The position numbers and the translations under genes were made by a program. From JAKQEM01 sp964391185 (GTDB lineage: Bacteria; Patescibacteriota; Gracilibacteria; Peribacterales; Peribacteraceae), in assembly GCA_964391185.1 (NCBI GenBank), contig CAYMIX010000006.1, positions 1-64,000 on the forward strand: a stretch of DNA of 64,000 nt. Direction: 5' to 3'. The notes under the pieces are model-generated. The model was not told the origin of the DNA. It saw only the letters and a program-made list of their open reading frames with translations, and did no database searches. Of this stretch, positions 43,899 through 51,988 are shown piece by piece; position 1 is the first letter of the stretch; each line of letters opens with the position of its first letter.

Positions 43899-44462
43899 AT
43901 GTCAACCTATCTATCCCTTCATGAACGGCTCCGCGGTCCTATCCGCAAAGCTCTGCAAGATGAGCTGAAGATCAAGAACGTGCACGCGCTTCCACGCTTG
44001 CAGAAGGTTGTTGTGAACGTTGGTATCAATCGTACAAAAATGGAAGGAAAAGAAATGTTGGAATTCATTACGGATTCCCTCAGCAAGATTACAGGACAGA
44101 AGCCAGTGCTCCGCGCTAGCCGCAAGTCCATCTCGAACTTTAAAATCACAAAGGGACGCGTTGTCGGTGCAATGGTTACGTTGCGCGGTCAGGCGATGGA
44201 AGCATTCCTCGATCGTTTGGTCAGCTACGTTCTCCCACGCATTCGCGACTTCCGCGGTCTTCCTACAAAGATGGATGGTCAGGGTAACTACGCAATCGGC
44301 CTCCGCGACCAGACAGTGTTCCCAGAGCTTCCTATGACTGATGGTCAGCGCAGCTTCGGAATGCAGATTCAGATCACTACAACAGCCAAGAATGACGAAG
44401 AGGCTAAAGTGTTGCTCAAGCAGGTTGGCATTCCATTCCGTCCTAGCAAGCAACCAGCATAA
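43899..44462 (+). CDS. rplE: Ribosomal protein L5 (uL5)
   Basis: 187 residues. LPRLQKVVVNVGINRTKMEG, GQKPVLRASRKSISNFK and FGMQIQITTTAKNDEEAKVL are L5 signatures. It binds 5S rRNA and the P-site tRNA elbow. Preceded by the family A hairpin and a CTCCCACTACGTAC leader. Confidence 0.98.
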   Translation: MSTYLSLHERLRGPIRKALQDELKIKNVHALPRLQKVVVNVGINRTKMEGKEMLEFITDSLSKITGQKPVLRASRKSISNFKITKGRVVGAMVTLRGQAMEAFLDRLVSYVLPRIRDFRGLPTKMDGQGNYAIGLRDQTVFPELPMTDGQRSFGMQIQITTTAKNDEEAKVLLKQVGIPFRPSKQPA

Positions 44463-44544
44463 CCTCCTTGACCTTTTTTCGCTTCTACTCGACAATCCCC
44501 CAGCTCCGCAGCCAAGAATGGCTGCATCTCCTCTTTTGACCCCT

Positions 44545-44769
44545 ATGGCTCGTAAATCTATCGTCAACAGCCAGAAGCAGAAACTCAAGGACTTCCTTGA
44601 GGCGAAGGCCGCGGGCAAAAAGCCGAAGTTCCCAACTCGCGTATATAACCGCTGCAACTTGTGCGGCCGCCGTCATGGTTTCATCCGATTCTTCGGAGTC
44701 TGCCGCATTTGCTTCCGCGAATTGGCATCCAATGGTGAAATCCCTGGCGTTACGAAATCCTCCTGGTAA
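44545..44769 (+). CDS. rpsN: Ribosomal protein S14, zinc-binding type (uS14)
   Basis: 74 residues from the ATG at 44545 (MARKSIVNSQKQKLK). CNLCGRRHGFIRFFGVCRIC holds the four zinc-binding cysteines of the short (S14Z) form, followed by FRELASNGEIPGVTKSSW. The longer open frame from 44341 overlaps rplE and is rejected. It is a few residues longer than the usual 61 because of an insertion ahead of the first CxxC. Confidence 0.96.
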   Translation: MARKSIVNSQKQKLKDFLEAKAAGKKPKFPTRVYNRCNLCGRRHGFIRFFGVCRICFRELASNGEIPGVTKSSW

Positions 44770-44798
44770 TCCAATCCTCCCCCTCAGTACTAACCCCC

Positions 44799-45185
44799 AT
44801 GTCATACGTTAACGACCCAATCGGCGACCTTCTCACCCGCATGCGCAACGCGCAGGCAGCACGCAGGCATTCCTGCCGCGCTCCGATGTCACGCCTCAAG
44901 CGTGAACTCTGCGAACTTATGAAGCGCGAAGGTTGGCTCGATAAAGTCGAAGTACTTGGAGATGCACCGAAGCAAGAGCTTGAAGTGACATTTGTCCCAG
45001 GAAAGACGCTCATTCTCAAGCGCATGAGCACTCCAGGTCGTCGCCTCTACGCCAAGTCAGCCGAGCTCATGCCGGTGCTCCGTGGTTACGGTCAGGCCAT
45101 CATCACGACAAGTCAGGGTTTGATGACGGATGCCGAAGCCCGTAAGAAAAAAGTTGGTGGAGAAGTACTCTGTACTGTCGCCTAA
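44799..45185 (+). CDS. rpsH: Ribosomal protein S8 (uS8)
   Basis: 128 residues. VNDPIGDLLTRMRNAQAAR at the N-terminus and GQAIITTSQGLMTDAEARKK near the C-terminus define S8, a primary 16S binder of the central domain and known autoregulator of spc operons. Confidence 0.97.
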   Translation: MSYVNDPIGDLLTRMRNAQAARRHSCRAPMSRLKRELCELMKREGWLDKVEVLGDAPKQELEVTFVPGKTLILKRMSTPGRRLYAKSAELMPVLRGYGQAIITTSQGLMTDAEARKKKVGGEVLCTVA

Positions 45186-45214
45186 TAATACTTCGATTCT
45201 TTCTCTCTGTATAA

Positions 45215-45769
45215 ATGTCACGCATTGGAAATAAATTAGTGGCCATCCCATCCGGCGTCACCGTCGAAGTAAAAACAGGTGTCGTGCATGTGAAGGGGGC
45301 AAAAGGTGAGCTGAGCTACGCGTTGCTTCCACAAGTTTCTGTGGCTATCGAAGGAAGCACCATCAAGGTTACTCGCATTGATGATTCCAAGGAGTCCAAG
45401 GCACGCCATGGTCTTACGCGCGCAATCCTTGCGAATATGGTGAAGGGCGTTGCAGAAGGTTATCTCAAAGAACTCGAAATTATCGGCGTTGGTTACAAAG
45501 CTACTCTCAAAGGAAAGACCTTGCAGCTCAACCTCGGTTACAGCCACCCAATTGACTTCTTCATTCCTGCAGATATCGAGATCACGCAGGATGAAAAGAA
45601 TAAGAATATCCTCCGCATCCGCGGTGCTGATAAGCAGCTCGTTGGTCAGGTTGCAGCGCAGATCCGCGAACTCCGCCCACCAGAGCCATATAAGGGCAAG
45701 GGTATCCGCTACACAACTGAACACGTTCGCCGCAAGGTTGGTAAAGCCGCTACCGCTAAGGGCGCATAA
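45215..45769 (+). CDS. rplF: Ribosomal protein L6 (uL6)
   Basis: 184 residues. MSRIGNKLVAIPSGVTVEV, LEIIGVGYKATLKGKTLQL and the C-terminal ELRPPEPYKGKGIRYTTEHV motif are standard. L6 sits near the factor-binding site. A family A hairpin begins 12 nt after the stop. Confidence 0.98.
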   Translation: MSRIGNKLVAIPSGVTVEVKTGVVHVKGAKGELSYALLPQVSVAIEGSTIKVTRIDDSKESKARHGLTRAILANMVKGVAEGYLKELEIIGVGYKATLKGKTLQLNLGYSHPIDFFIPADIEITQDEKNKNILRIRGADKQLVGQVAAQIRELRPPEPYKGKGIRYTTEHVRRKVGKAATAKGA

Positions 45770-45781
45770 CCTCTCTAGTAC

Positions 45782-45802
45782 AGACGTGCGAATCGCACGT
45801 CT
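45782..45802 (+). repeat. Family A hairpin after rplF
   Basis: AGACGTGCG-AAT-CGCACGTCT, 9-bp perfect stem, preceded by AGTAC and followed by CTCCTC. Identical stem to the copy after rplX, with the loop complemented. Confidence 0.85.
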
Positions 45803-45837
45803 CTCCTCACTTTTTCTCTCACTATCATTCAACTCAG

Positions 45838-46185
45838 ATGAAATTACCTAAAAAGCTCCAAGATAGGCTAGCTCGTCGACGTCGCATTCGCTCCCGCGTT
45901 CTCGGAACGCCTGAGCGTCCACGCATGTCGGTGTACCGTTCCCTCACACAGCTTAGTGTGCAGGTCATCGATGATACATCGGGAAAGACGTTAGCTGCTG
46001 CTTCTACCAAAGAAGCTAAGGCAAAGATGAACCTCGATGGTGCGAAGAAAGTTGGCGAACTTATCGCTAAGAAAGCAAAAGACGCAGGTATTGCATCCGT
46101 TGTATTCGATCGTAACGCCTACAAGTATCACGGCCGTGTCAAAGCTCTTGCTGATGCAGCACGCGAAGGTGGACTTCAATTCTAA
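45838..46185 (+). CDS. rplR: Ribosomal protein L18 (uL18)
   Basis: 115 residues. RIRSRVLGTPERPRMSVYRS, LSVQVIDDTSGKTLAAAST and VFDRNAYKYHGRVKALADAA identify L18, the main 5S-binding protein. A family C inverted repeat begins just after the stop. Confidence 0.97.
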   Translation: MKLPKKLQDRLARRRRIRSRVLGTPERPRMSVYRSLTQLSVQVIDDTSGKTLAAASTKEAKAKMNLDGAKKVGELIAKKAKDAGIASVVFDRNAYKYHGRVKALADAAREGGLQF

Positions 46186-46189
46186 AGTT

Positions 46190-46278
46190 AACTCGTTACG
46201 CGTTGGCACGTTACGCGTTCACTCCCTTCATTCCAACCTAGATCATCACCGACGCGCAACGCGCAAACGAGCGACGTT
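46190..46278. repeat. Family C inverted repeat (CGTTAC words) between rplR and rpsE
   Basis: The left arm (46190-46219) contains CTCGTTACGCGTTGGCACG; the right arm (46251-46278) contains GACGCGCAACGCGCAAACGAG, largely complementary. Related copies lie after map (57781-57850) and after rpsM (58888-58968). Confidence 0.65.
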
Positions 46279-46314
46279 CCACATTTTATTCCTCACCAGT
46301 ATCATACGATCCCC

Positions 46315-46986
46315 ATGGCAAAGACGACCAATCCAGACAGGCAGCGCAAGCGCGATGGCAAAGGCCAACGCGAACCATCCGAATTCTCTGAGACAACACT
46401 CTCCGTGGATCGTGTGACGCGCGTGGTGAAAGGCGGACGCCGCATGCGTTTCCGCGCGGTGGTCGTCGTCGGCAACAAGAAGGGCAAGGTGGGGATGGGA
46501 ACAGGAAAGGCGAACGAAGTGCAAGTTGCAGTGAACAAAGCCATCAAGGCAGCGAAGCGCGCAATGATCCGCGTGCCATTGATCAAAGGAACGATCCCAC
46601 ATGCTGTGGACATGAAGTTCAAGGCAGCAAAGATCCGCCTGATGCCAGCATCAGAAGGAACAGGAATTATTGCTGGTGGAGCTCTTCGCGTTATCTGCGA
46701 TCACGCAGGTATTCGCAACGTTCTCAGCAAGCGCTTTGGCACAGGAAACAAACTCGTCAACGCTCAGGCAACATTCAAGGCTCTTGCAAAGCTCAAGCCA
46801 GTAAAGGGTGAAGCTCTTGCAGAAGCAAAAGAGACTGTTGAAGGCGAGAAGATCGAACAAGCTGATCAGTCTGTTCCACAGGTAAAAATGGTTGGAAAGG
46901 ATGATGTGAAGCACGGCGGTTTGGTCGACAAGCCTGCCCACCGTAGCTCCGAGAGCGGAGGCGGGAAGGACAAGAAGTCTAAATAA
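46315..46986 (+). CDS. rpsE: Ribosomal protein S5 (uS5)
   Basis: 223 residues. RVTRVVKGGRRMRFRAVVVV, GNKKGKVGMGTGKANEV and LMPASEGTGIIAGGALRVI define S5, which helps mRNA entry and fidelity. A hydrophilic C-terminal extension of about 45 residues follows. The gene expected next, rpmD (L30), is absent, as known for the Candidate Phyla Radiation. The operon is then interrupted. Confidence 0.97.
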   Translation: MAKTTNPDRQRKRDGKGQREPSEFSETTLSVDRVTRVVKGGRRMRFRAVVVVGNKKGKVGMGTGKANEVQVAVNKAIKAAKRAMIRVPLIKGTIPHAVDMKFKAAKIRLMPASEGTGIIAGGALRVICDHAGIRNVLSKRFGTGNKLVNAQATFKALAKLKPVKGEALAEAKETVEGEKIEQADQSVPQVKMVGKDDVKHGGLVDKPAHRSSESGGGKDKKSK

Positions 46987-47017
46987 TCGCGATGCTTGCC
47001 AATAGGGAAGTAAGGGG

Positions 47018-47023
47018 TAGATT
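47018..47023 (+). promoter_or_regulatory. -10-like box TAGATT, leaderless start
   Basis: TAGATT ends 6 nt before the GTG at 47030. Just upstream (46998-47017) is a fragment of the family G word GGAAGTAAGG. Confidence 0.4.
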
Positions 47024-47029
47024 ACATGT

Positions 47030-47260
47030 GTGTTAACTCTTGAAGATCAGATCAAGCGAATTGATGGAGTGGCAGATGTGAAGGTTGAAGAACCATTAGC
47101 TCATGTTACAGTAACAACATATAGCGAAGTGACGACGCGTGCTGTCCGTGAACTTTTACGGGGAACAGCTATTCATCCTCGGTTCGTTTTTGATGTGCCA
47201 GATGGAGATGAAGTACTTCTTGAAATACCGGAGCTTGAAGCAAGCGAAAGCGCATCATAA
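47030..47260 (+). CDS. Small HMA-like fold protein, hypothetical
   Basis: 76 residues, GTG start. LEDQIKRIDGVADVKVEE, then HVTVTTYSEVTTRAVRELLR and HPRFVFDVPDG suggest a beta-alpha-beta-beta-alpha-beta fold like heavy-metal-associated domains (the IDGVADVKVE..V-T pattern is typical), but the CxxC metal site is missing. It may be a small regulatory or binding domain. It lies 34 nt before the DJ-1 gene. It is not L30: none of the L30 motifs is present. Confidence 0.55.
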   Translation: MLTLEDQIKRIDGVADVKVEEPLAHVTVTTYSEVTTRAVRELLRGTAIHPRFVFDVPDGDEVLLEIPELEASESAS

Positions 47261-47281
47261 GTGAAGGAGTTCTATCTCCGA

Positions 47282-47287
47282 TATAAT
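47282..47287 (+). promoter_or_regulatory. -10 box TATAAT, leaderless start
   Basis: A perfect TATAAT ends 7 nt before the ATG at 47295 and overlaps the ATG at 47286, which argues for the downstream start. Confidence 0.6.
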
Positions 47288-47294
47288 GTCGCCG

Positions 47295-47807
47295 ATGAAG
47301 CCAGCTTTAATTATCATCGCGCCGGTGGGATATCAGGATGTCGAACTTGATGGAACGAGGAAAGGCTTAGTTGCCGGTGGATATGACATTGTCATCGCAA
47401 GCTCTGTGACCGGCATGTGTCATGGGAAATTTGGCGGCACCGAAACCGCCACCATCGCACTGCACGATGTAAATGTGAATGGTTACGATCGCATCGCATT
47501 TATCGGAGGGCCGGGGGCATCTGCACTTGTGCACGATATCGGCGCATTGAACGTCGCGCGTATGGCGGTGAAGGCAAGTATCCCACTTGGTGCAATTTGT
47601 GTCGCGCCGATGATTCTCGCAACTGCGGGAGTACTTTCAGGAAAACACGCGACCGTGTTTGATGACGGAACCAAAACGCAGATTAATTTTATCGAACAAC
47701 ATGGTGCGACATTCACCGATGAAACTGTCACTGTTGATGGCAAAATTGTTACAGGAAATGGGCCGAAAGCGGCGGAGGAGTTTGGGAGGGCTTTGAATTC
47801 TTTATAA
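47295..47807 (+). CDS. DJ-1/PfpI-family protein
   Basis: 170 residues from the ATG at 47295. DJ-1/PfpI fold: MKPALIIIAPVGYQDVEL with conserved Glu17, FIGGPGAS, and the nucleophile elbow GAICVAPMILA with Cys102. Family members are deglycases, chaperones or proteases (PfpI). The active-site His is not obvious after the Cys, so a stress-related DJ-1 role is more likely than proteolysis. It lies in the insertion that splits the ribosomal operon. Confidence 0.88.
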   Translation: MKPALIIIAPVGYQDVELDGTRKGLVAGGYDIVIASSVTGMCHGKFGGTETATIALHDVNVNGYDRIAFIGGPGASALVHDIGALNVARMAVKASIPLGAICVAPMILATAGVLSGKHATVFDDGTKTQINFIEQHGATFTDETVTVDGKIVTGNGPKAAEEFGRALNSL

Positions 47808-47808
47808 T

Positions 47809-50800
47809 TTAGAGCTTCCTATCTTTCTCTAGCTCTTCTTTGCTAATTGTTGGCTTTGATAAATCAGGTGATGAATAGGGTTTCGTTGGCGATGTTTCAT
47901 TTGCTCTCATTCCATTTACGTACCATTGTTCTACATCCGGGGTAAGACGAATGAATCCATTTTGCAATAACTCATCTGCGTACGCTTTATTTGTACTATT
48001 TAATTTTGCACCAACTGGATTCATTTGCCCATTAATATTTTCAAAAAATTGTCTTTGAGTTGGATCAACTAAATATCTAACTTTTTGTCCGTTTAGTTCA
48101 AAACTGACATAAGCAAATCCGTGACCAAAATTTTCACTCATGTTAAATATCTTTTTTGCTTGATGGGGCACAACAGTGAGGTTTGTAATGCCTAAGCCAT
48201 TTAATTTTCTTGTGACAAATTCTGTTGCTGGACCGCATTGCCCAATGCAAATTTCCGCTTTTAAATCGAGTATCTGTTCGTCTGCTTCTAATTTTTGCAA
48301 TCCATAACTAGTGCGATATTTTTGCTGTTGCTTTAAGATCCCTTGCTTGCAGTCACTAACAACTGATTCGATAACGTCGCGCACATCCTGCTCAGTAGCT
48401 GAAACAGATCTGTCTTTTAAAGCTTTGATTGCACTATCAACTCGATTCTTATTGATTATTTTTTGTGACGGCATTGGACCTTCTTTCTGCATAACAGCAA
48501 TCTGCTCACGTGGAGTTAGTCGATTTATTTTTCTGCGTGCGTTTTCTGTAACGAAGAAATCCATAAATGATTTAACTTGTTTTGGTGTGGAACCAGACGA
48601 TAGATCATCAAGCAATGCATCTACTTCACTTTGCGTTAAAGTAGCTTCTTTTAAATGTTTTTGCAGATCTGCCTCAATCTTTTGCCTAGTCACTGGAAGT
48701 TCTACAGGCACTGGCGATGGTTGTGTAGGCGCTGGAGGCGGAACATTCTTAGGCTTTGTAGCAGCACCCTTTTTTTCAAGAGATGGTGGCGGCGTTTCTC
48801 TATAACCAATACTTGCTCGGTCTTTGGCATCGGCCTCTGAAAGCTTACGTGGCTTAACTGTATTTGGATCGAATGAATAGTTTGCACCCCTGTCTGTAGG
48901 GTTCAACGGCTTGAGCGTAAGAAGGATATTTCCAGTTTTTGGATCTTTTATATTTTCCATTTGGTATGTGCCCACAGGAATTGTGGATCCGCCTTGAGAC
49001 GTTGCAGCTGTATCTATACGCACAATATCTCCTTCTTTCAAATTTGCATTCGATTGAACATCCGCAGATTTTCGTGGAACTGGAGGAGGAGCTTTAGTTT
49101 TTGGAACTTTGTTGAGGTCAGCAACACCTACTTCGACGAGCCTACCTGGATTATCTCCATTTGTGATCTTCAGAATCATTATCGATGGATCATTTGGTTT
49201 TATTCCTTGTACTACATAATCCAAATTGGCTGGAAGTGTTTTTCCACTAGCCAATATTGGTTGTCCTGCAATACGCTCGCCAGTTTTCCATTTACTTGGT
49301 GGTGCTGGAGGTTTCGGAAGAATATTTGTTGCTGCAGGAGCTGTAGATGGTGTATTTGTGGACTTTTGTCCAACAGTATTTGACTGACTTGCCGGAGGTG
49401 GTGGAATTTTCCTCGGTGCTGATGGCGCTACAGGATTAGTGCTCGGCCTTGGTGGCGGAGGCGGAAGAGGACCGACACGTTGAGCAGTTCCACACACACC
49501 CATACGAAGAAGGGTGTCTGCTTGATTACGCGAAAATCCACCTGCTTCCAAAATGCGCATTTTTTGAGCGAGTTCTATTTTGGAATACGAATCGCCTGAC
49601 ATCTTCACATCATGCGCATCAAGCAATGCTTGTGACTGTCTGCCATCGATCGATGGCAGCTCAAGTAATTCCTGTGCAACCGCAACACGAATAGTGCGGC
49701 CGTCCGGTGTATCGGGAATACGTAAAATATCTTCTTTCGTGAGTGGCGCCGATTGTTCGACTGTTTGTATATTATTTCGCATTGCTAATCGTTTCTGTAG
49801 GAATGCACCGACTGGACCCATAATGGCTCCGATCTTCGCACCACGTTCAGCTGAGGCAATCGCGTCATTCAAAATTTCATCGGCACTCTTTCCTTTATCT
49901 ACACTGTGTAATGTAGATTCTACTGCACCCGATACAGCGCCGCGTCCTGCACCTTCTGCCGCTTGCCCTGTAAGTTTTGTGATAACAGGAATGGCTTTTT
50001 TCGCGAATTCCTTCGAGAACTTTTTCGCAAAAATTGCTCCATACTTTTCTGCTAGTTTTCCAATCTTCAATTTTCCTACAACTTTCCCTCCCGTGTATCC
50101 GGCAATGACGTTGAAGCTAAAATCTTTTGCTGCTTGTTCTGGTGTTTTGGTTCCTGTGGAAACATAGGTAAGTTGTTTCGAGAGTTCATATACTTCGTTT
50201 CCGTAAGGCACGAAGCCTGCAGCTATGCCAACGCCTGTATCGATCGCTTCCAGAGCGGTTTCCCATGCATTCAAAGAAGTTTCTGATCGTGCGAGAGCAG
50301 CGTTGATTTCTGCGTAATCAACATCATGAATTTTGTATCCAGCGTCTCGGGTTTTCTGAGCGAGTCTTTGCTGTTCTTCATTATTAGCAACTGCTGTTGG
50401 TGGCAATTCTGGTAGACCGATTTCCATTCGGAATTTTTTTAAACGCTCCAATTGGCGCGGATTGTTTTCTCCGATCGTCATCAACATGTCTATTTGGTAT
50501 ACGCAACGATCGTACGTTTTCATGAGCTGTGCTATTTCTGCATTTTCTGCATCGCGCACTGTTTTGCCGAATAAACCGCCAGCCAAAAACATTGAATTTA
50601 ATGTCTTATCAAATGAATTGTCATTTTGTTCTTTCATCGCATCTTTCAATCGTTGAGTTACGCCTGCCGCTTTATTACCAAGAAATTCTTTCGTACTTTC
50701 GAATGCCAGATTGTAGATACGAGCAACTTCTTTCTTTTCCGGTGATGTCGCACTCGCGCGTGCTGTCGCTCCTTCTACTTTATTGTTGGCGCCCTTGATA

Positions 50801-50910
50801 CGCTTAGCACGTTCTACAGAGGGATCCGCTGAAAGGGATTCGCGCGGTGTTTCCCCCTGGTTTTCAGGAGAAGGAGGCCCCGGTCGTTTGTCTGGCTTTT
50901 CCACAGACAT
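47809..50910 (-). CDS. Large toxin-like protein with papain-like C-terminal domain
   Basis: 1033 residues. No signal peptide. Pro-rich start, helical region (about 50-190), then an Ala/Gly-rich pretoxin-like segment (about 195-345) with TALEAIDTGVGIAAGFVPYG, EGAGRGAVSGAVESTL and ERGAKIGAIMGPVGAFL, typical of polymorphic toxins. Pro-rich linkers (about 455-530 and 680-720) surround two SH3-like segments. The last 150 residues carry GQCGPATEF (Cys892), FGHGFAYVSF (His930) and YLVDPTQRQFF (Asp949), in the order and spacing of a papain-like protease, deamidase or transglutaminase triad. The gene is AT-richer than the ribosomal genes around it and in the opposite direction. No immunity gene is recognised. 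TATAAT lies 8 nt before ATG. Confidence 0.75.
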   Translation of the reverse strand: MSVEKPDKRPGPPSPENQGETPRESLSADPSVERAKRIKGANNKVEGATARASATSPEKKEVARIYNLAFESTKEFLGNKAAGVTQRLKDAMKEQNDNSFDKTLNSMFLAGGLFGKTVRDAENAEIAQLMKTYDRCVYQIDMLMTIGENNPRQLERLKKFRMEIGLPELPPTAVANNEEQQRLAQKTRDAGYKIHDVDYAEINAALARSETSLNAWETALEAIDTGVGIAAGFVPYGNEVYELSKQLTYVSTGTKTPEQAAKDFSFNVIAGYTGGKVVGKLKIGKLAEKYGAIFAKKFSKEFAKKAIPVITKLTGQAAEGAGRGAVSGAVESTLHSVDKGKSADEILNDAIASAERGAKIGAIMGPVGAFLQKRLAMRNNIQTVEQSAPLTKEDILRIPDTPDGRTIRVAVAQELLELPSIDGRQSQALLDAHDVKMSGDSYSKIELAQKMRILEAGGFSRNQADTLLRMGVCGTAQRVGPLPPPPPRPSTNPVAPSAPRKIPPPPASQSNTVGQKSTNTPSTAPAATNILPKPPAPPSKWKTGERIAGQPILASGKTLPANLDYVVQGIKPNDPSIMILKITNGDNPGRLVEVGVADLNKVPKTKAPPPVPRKSADVQSNANLKEGDIVRIDTAATSQGGSTIPVGTYQMENIKDPKTGNILLTLKPLNPTDRGANYSFDPNTVKPRKLSEADAKDRASIGYRETPPPSLEKKGAATKPKNVPPPAPTQPSPVPVELPVTRQKIEADLQKHLKEATLTQSEVDALLDDLSSGSTPKQVKSFMDFFVTENARRKINRLTPREQIAVMQKEGPMPSQKIINKNRVDSAIKALKDRSVSATEQDVRDVIESVVSDCKQGILKQQQKYRTSYGLQKLEADEQILDLKAEICIGQCGPATEFVTRKLNGLGITNLTVVPHQAKKIFNMSENFGHGFAYVSFELNGQKVRYLVDPTQRQFFENINGQMNPVGAKLNSTNKAYADELLQNGFIRLTPDVEQWYVNGMRANETSPTKPYSSPDLSKPTISKEELEKDRKL

Positions 50911-50918
50911 ATCAGGAT

Positions 50919-50924
50919 ATTATA
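50919..50924 (-). promoter_or_regulatory. -10 box TATAAT, leaderless start
   Basis: A perfect TATAAT on the minus strand, 8 nt before the ATG at 50910. Confidence 0.6.
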
Positions 50925-51055
50925 CCAGAAATATGGTTTCTTTGCGATTAGGCAGTGGAGAATCAATAAAAAGTGCTTGCTGCCAAATCACACTAAAACC
51001 GTGTCCAGGCTGATTTATCAGATTATCTATATTTAAAAACTATATATACTAATTC

Positions 51056-51102
51056 GGCAATATCACCCAGCCAAAAATGCACTACCCATACACCAGCTTT
51101 CA
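51056..51102 (-). pseudogene. Remnant of a CAP-domain gene 3' end
   Basis: On the minus strand this reads KAGVWVVHFW then a shifted frame, and at DNA level it aligns with the last 47 bases of the SLH-CAP gene (from about 51993): GGCAATATCA, CTACCCA-ACACC-GCTTTCA are shared. It begins at the stop codon of the metallopeptidase gene. It suggests that the metallopeptidase replaced the body of a second CAP gene copy. Confidence 0.5.
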
Positions 51103-51981
51103 GTTTTTTTGAAAGAACTCCAACAGCGTTCTGCACTGCACGAGTAATCGTTGCGTCTCTATATCGCCCAATTTTTTACGCAGAGTATGTAATTTATTGA
51201 CGAATGCATGAACCAATGTTTCATAGGACTGCAGAGTCTTTTTTTCATTTTGAGCAGCGGACTCAGTAAATTCTTCAAAATAATTATTCAGCAGTTTCAT
51301 GTATGCCCTTGGATCATCATTGATATTCGCATCATAGAATGCAAAAGCTTCGGTGATCATGTTGTCGTAACCTGTACGACCATGTACATACGGATCGATA
51401 CTGTGATGAATCTCATGCTGAATATCAGGACCAGTTTCTCTGCTCGCAAATATCAATCCGGTTGTAATAATAGGATTACTTCCATCGTCATGATCAACGA
51501 TAAATTTCGTATGCACTGCAGATGAATTACATGGAGCGCCTGTTATCTTCTCAATGAAGCGAAAATATTGCGGCCTGTCAGCAAATACCATAATCGGTCG
51601 TTTGATCGGTCTGCCTGCTACGGCAGATGCTTCAGATGATGAAACTATTTTTAAATGAAGTGTTGAGACGTCACTCATAGTTAGCAGTCTGTTACCTTCC
51701 AAACGCAAGCCACTGTTTAGATTTTCTACAAACCACCGACGAAATGCCTCATGAGACGTTGAAAGATTGTAGAGCTGTGGAAACCATTCAGTGATTTCTG
51801 CAAATGCCGCTTCACGTTTTTCATCCATCCATTCTTGTCGTTTATTTTCAGATGAGTGTGTGTTGCCGAGTACGTGGGCGATTGCATCGCGCGCAGCTGA
51901 TGCGTTTACAGGCATTGTTTCAGATTTCCCAGAGGGGGAATCGGGAGATTGGCCCGGTGTTGGAATGTGTTCGGATGGCAT
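51100..51981 (-). CDS. Predicted zinc metallopeptidase (HExxH)
   Basis: 293 residues. DIQHEIHHSIDPY gives HExxH (His189, Glu190, His193), and ITEAFAFY with Glu211, 18 residues later, could be the third ligand of a gluzincin. The rest is helical with no known family. There is no signal peptide; the first 25 residues are Pro/Ser-rich (MPSEHIPTPGQSPDSPSGKS), similar in style to the start of the toxin-like protein next door, so both may use the same delivery route. It lies 7 nt after the SLH-CAP gene, in the same direction. Confidence 0.7.
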   Translation of the reverse strand: MPSEHIPTPGQSPDSPSGKSETMPVNASAARDAIAHVLGNTHSSENKRQEWMDEKREAAFAEITEWFPQLYNLSTSHEAFRRWFVENLNSGLRLEGNRLLTMSDVSTLHLKIVSSSEASAVAGRPIKRPIMVFADRPQYFRFIEKITGAPCNSSAVHTKFIVDHDDGSNPIITTGLIFASRETGPDIQHEIHHSIDPYVHGRTGYDNMITEAFAFYDANINDDPRAYMKLLNNYFEEFTESAAQNEKKTLQSYETLVHAFVNKLHTLRKKLGDIETQRLLVQCRTLLEFFQKN

Positions 51982-51988
51982 CGTTTTA

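Noticed and set aside
47030..47260. The 76-codon gene after rpsE as a relocated or diverged L30
   Set aside because: It lacks L30 motifs and length, and has a heavy-metal-domain-like strand pattern; loss of L30 is expected in this group.
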